Source: Alloprevotella sp. (lineage in GTDB: Bacteria > Bacteroidota > Bacteroidia > Bacteroidales > Bacteroidaceae). From it: a stretch of DNA of 63,104 bases. This document shows, piece after piece, positions 61,185 through 63,104 of the stretch. The translations under genes and the position numbers were made by a program. The DNA is taken from assembly GCA_017477205.1 (NCBI GenBank), contig JAFUXE010000055.1:1-63104 (forward strand). Reading direction: 5' to 3'. Below the pieces are notes generated by a model that searched no databases, was not told the DNA's origin, and saw nothing but the letters and a program-made list of their open reading frames with translations. Every line of letters starts with the position of its first letter. Positions within the stretch are counted from its first letter, which is position 1.

Positions 61185-63104
61185 TTATTTGCGGTTTTTG
61201 TAATAGTTCATGAGGCAGCCGTCGGCGAGGATGTCGCGCTCGGCGGCGGTGAGATTCTGGAAATAGAGGTGGATGGGCTTCACGCCGGCCTTGGTGATGA
61301 CGCATGCGTCGATCTCCTCGGCACCGGCAAGGATGGCCTTACGGATGCCCGGGACGAAGACGAAGTCGCCCGGCTCATAGTCGAAGGCGGTCTCCGGAGC
61401 GATCGTGAAGGGCACGATACCCCAGTTGATGCAGTTGGAGCGATAGCGCTTGGTGGCGTACTCGTAGCAGATGTTCGCATCGCCGCCGAGCACCTTCTGG
61501 CAGGAAGCGGCCTGCTCGCGGGCGGAGCCGTCACCGGGCTTGTTGGCGAAGACACAGGAGCCGAAGGAAGTATCGGAAGCGGAGGCACCCACCTTGGCGA
61601 GGGCCTCGGCGACGTTCTCGGGAACGCGGCCGGCGCGGCGCTCGAGATCCTGGGCCTGGATCCGCTTGGAGATGCCCACGTACTCGGGGACGCGGCGGCT
61701 GAGGGCGAACTCGGAAAGCTTCAGCGGGTTGGAACGGTAGCTGGAGGTCTCACCGGACGGGATGAGCTCGTCGGTGGTGGTCACCGGGTCGTGGATGACG
61801 GCGGCGAGTTCCACGAGCATGTTCTCCTCCATCGGATACATCGTAGGCCAGTCCTTGATGTTCGGGCCATAGCGAAGGTCGACGGAGAGGTCGGCCTTTC
61901 CGTAACCGTTGTAGATGCGGCTCTTGTAGATACGGTCGTCGAAGGTGTAAGGCTTGTGGGTGTCTTCGTACTCGATGTCCGTCGCAGCGGTGATGACACC
62001 GCCGTTCGCAGCCGTCGCGGCGATGGAACGGGCGTCCATCAGGGACACGAGGGAAATCTGGCCCTGGCCGGGCTTGGAACCTTCGCGGTTCGGGAAGTTA
62101 CGGGTGGTGTGGCGGATGGAGAAGCCGTTGTTGGCAGGCACGTCACCGGCACCGAAGCAAGGGCCGCAGAAGGCAGGCTTGATCACCACACCGGCCTCGA
62201 GGAGCTCCTCGGCGATGTGGTTGCGGGTGGTGGCGAGATAGACGGGCGTGGACTGCGGGTAGCAGCTCATCGTGAAGTAGTCATTGCCGATGGACTTGCC
62301 CTTGAGGATCGTCGCAGCCTCGGAGAGGTTGTCGTAGGTACCGCCGGAGCAGCCGGCGATCAGGGCCTGGTCAGCAACGAGTTTGCCGTCCTTGACCTTG
62401 GAGACAAGGTCGATCTGGATCTTGTCGCCGAAGCGCTTGCGGGCATCTTCCTCGATGCCCTTCAGGATCTCGACCGGGTTGGCCTGGAGCTCATGGATGG
62501 TATAGGCGTGGGACGGGTGGAACGGCAGGGCGATCATGCACTCCTGCTTGCCAAGGTCGATGCGGATCATGCTGTCGTAGTAAGCGACCTTGCCGGGCTC
62601 GAGCTTCTTGTAGGCCTCCGGACGCTCGTGGAGTTCGAAGTACTCCTTGACCGTCTCGTCGGTGACCCAGATGGAGGAGAGGCAGGTGGTCTCGGTGGTC
62701 ATCACGTCGATGCCGTTGCGGAAGTCGATGGGCAGCTCCTTGACGCCGGGACCGGCGAACTCAAGCACCTTGTTCTTCACGAAACCGCTCTCGAAGACGG
62801 CCTTCACCAGGGAGATGGCGACATCGTGCGGGCCCACGCCGTGGCGCGGCTTGCCTTCCAGCCACACGAGGACGACCTCGGGGGCGTTGATGTCCCAGGT
62901 GTTGCGGAGGAGCTGCTTCACGAGCTCGCCGCCGCCTTCGCCGACGCCCATGTTACCGAGCGAGCCATAGCGGGTATGGGAGTCGGAACCGAGAATCATG
63001 TTGCCGCAGGCGGTGAGGGCCTCGCGGGCATACTGATGGATAACAGCCTGGTTGGCAGGAACATAGATACCGCCGTACTTCTTCGCGGCGGAGAGGCCGA
63101 ACAC
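61185..63104 (-). CDS. Aconitase-superfamily hydratase, 5' end outside window
   Basis: 639 visible residues; the family is about 750, so roughly 110 N-terminal residues lie beyond the right edge and the first codon shown is not a true start. Fe-S ligands are visible in IAGCSGGTYDN and AFCGPCFGAGD, and SDSHTRYGSLGNMGVGEGG is the N-domain substrate segment. The C-terminal swivel domain has YRSNCINWGIVPF. By position in front of icd it should be the citrate-isocitrate aconitase; it also resembles the YbhJ-type hydratases, so exact specificity is open. Confidence 0.88.
   Translation of the reverse strand: MFGLSAAKKYGGIYVPANQAVIHQYAREALTACGNMILGSDSHTRYGSLGNMGVGEGGGELVKQLLRNTWDINAPEVVLVWLEGKPRHGVGPHDVAISLVKAVFESGFVKNKVLEFAGPGVKELPIDFRNGIDVMTTETTCLSSIWVTDETVKEYFELHERPEAYKKLEPGKVAYYDSMIRIDLGKQECMIALPFHPSHAYTIHELQANPVEILKGIEEDARKRFGDKIQIDLVSKVKDGKLVADQALIAGCSGGTYDNLSEAATILKGKSIGNDYFTMSCYPQSTPVYLATTRNHIAEELLEAGVVIKPAFCGPCFGAGDVPANNGFSIRHTTRNFPNREGSKPGQGQISLVSLMDARSIAATAANGGVITAATDIEYEDTHKPYTFDDRIYKSRIYNGYGKADLSVDLRYGPNIKDWPTMYPMEENMLVELAAVIHDPVTTTDELIPSGETSSYRSNPLKLSEFALSRRVPEYVGISKRIQAQDLERRAGRVPENVAEALAKVGASASDTSFGSCVFANKPGDGSAREQAASCQKVLGGDANICYEYATKRYRSNCINWGIVPFTIAPETAFDYEPGDFVFVPGIRKAILAGAEEIDACVITKAGVKPIHLYFQNLTAAERDILADGCLMNYYKNRK

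Overview
The window comes from a high-GC member of the Bacteroidales, probably a Prevotellaceae-like or Muribaculaceae-like gut lineage. The evidence is the recurrent Bacteroidetes promoter (TTTG about 20 bp upstream of TAnnTTTG), a Rho factor with a long disordered insert, a GH84 beta-N-acetylglucosaminidase with an apparent type IX secretion tail, a Kelch/sodium-symporter fusion and a TrpB2. Genus is not determined.

Layout. 1-280 holds a 22-bp tandem repeat. 281-7759 is a forward run panC-panD-valS-GH84. A reverse outer-membrane barrel gene is divergent from map. tRNA-His (reverse) faces the map terminator and lies back to back with the long rho leader. rho-rarA and gyrA plus two TPR genes follow. 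18834-23861 is an operon of an M3 peptidase/dCMP deaminase fusion, a CtpA-type S41 protease and 5-formyltetrahydrofolate cyclo-ligase. 23862-24529 has no gene but holds three unrelated short-repeat families.

24530-42327 is the main accessory feature: twelve closely spaced forward genes. It starts with homologues of the enterobacterial proteins SrfB (actin/Hsp70-fold ATPase) and SrfC (P-loop GTPase). Then come a membrane-anchored subtilisin, a four-pass membrane protein, a second P-loop GTPase with its neighbouring membrane protein, a membrane-anchored protein, two related secreted helical proteins, a tail-anchored Ig-like protein, a DUF1294 protein and a DUF2135-like membrane-anchored protein. 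I read this as one envelope-spanning NTPase-driven machine. I found no described system with this full composition; its function is unknown.

After it lie tRNA-Thr, a DUF486 membrane protein and a 23-bp tandem repeat. Two reverse operons follow: DUF4375-smpB-GH5-PAP2-tadA-ackA (47876 down to 43220), and rlmN-pdxA-nucleotidyltransferase/ATP-grasp-CDP-alcohol phosphatidyltransferase-flippase-like-HAD (57337 down to 50755). The last four of the second operon look like a phosphopolyol lipid head-group pathway, possibly inositol. A reverse Kelch-symporter gene lies between the two operons. The window ends with a small forward orphan gene, reverse trpB2 with an attenuator-like leader, and reverse icd behind an aconitase-family gene that runs off the right edge.

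A second theme is short repeats that enter coding sequence. A palindromic GC-rich element lies twice in valS and once at the 3' end of rlmN. Seven-bp arrays end panD and sit inside the Kelch domain. Tandem arrays of about 22-23 bp occur at three intergenic sites. Start codons were chosen by family alignment from memory and signal peptides; no database search was run.
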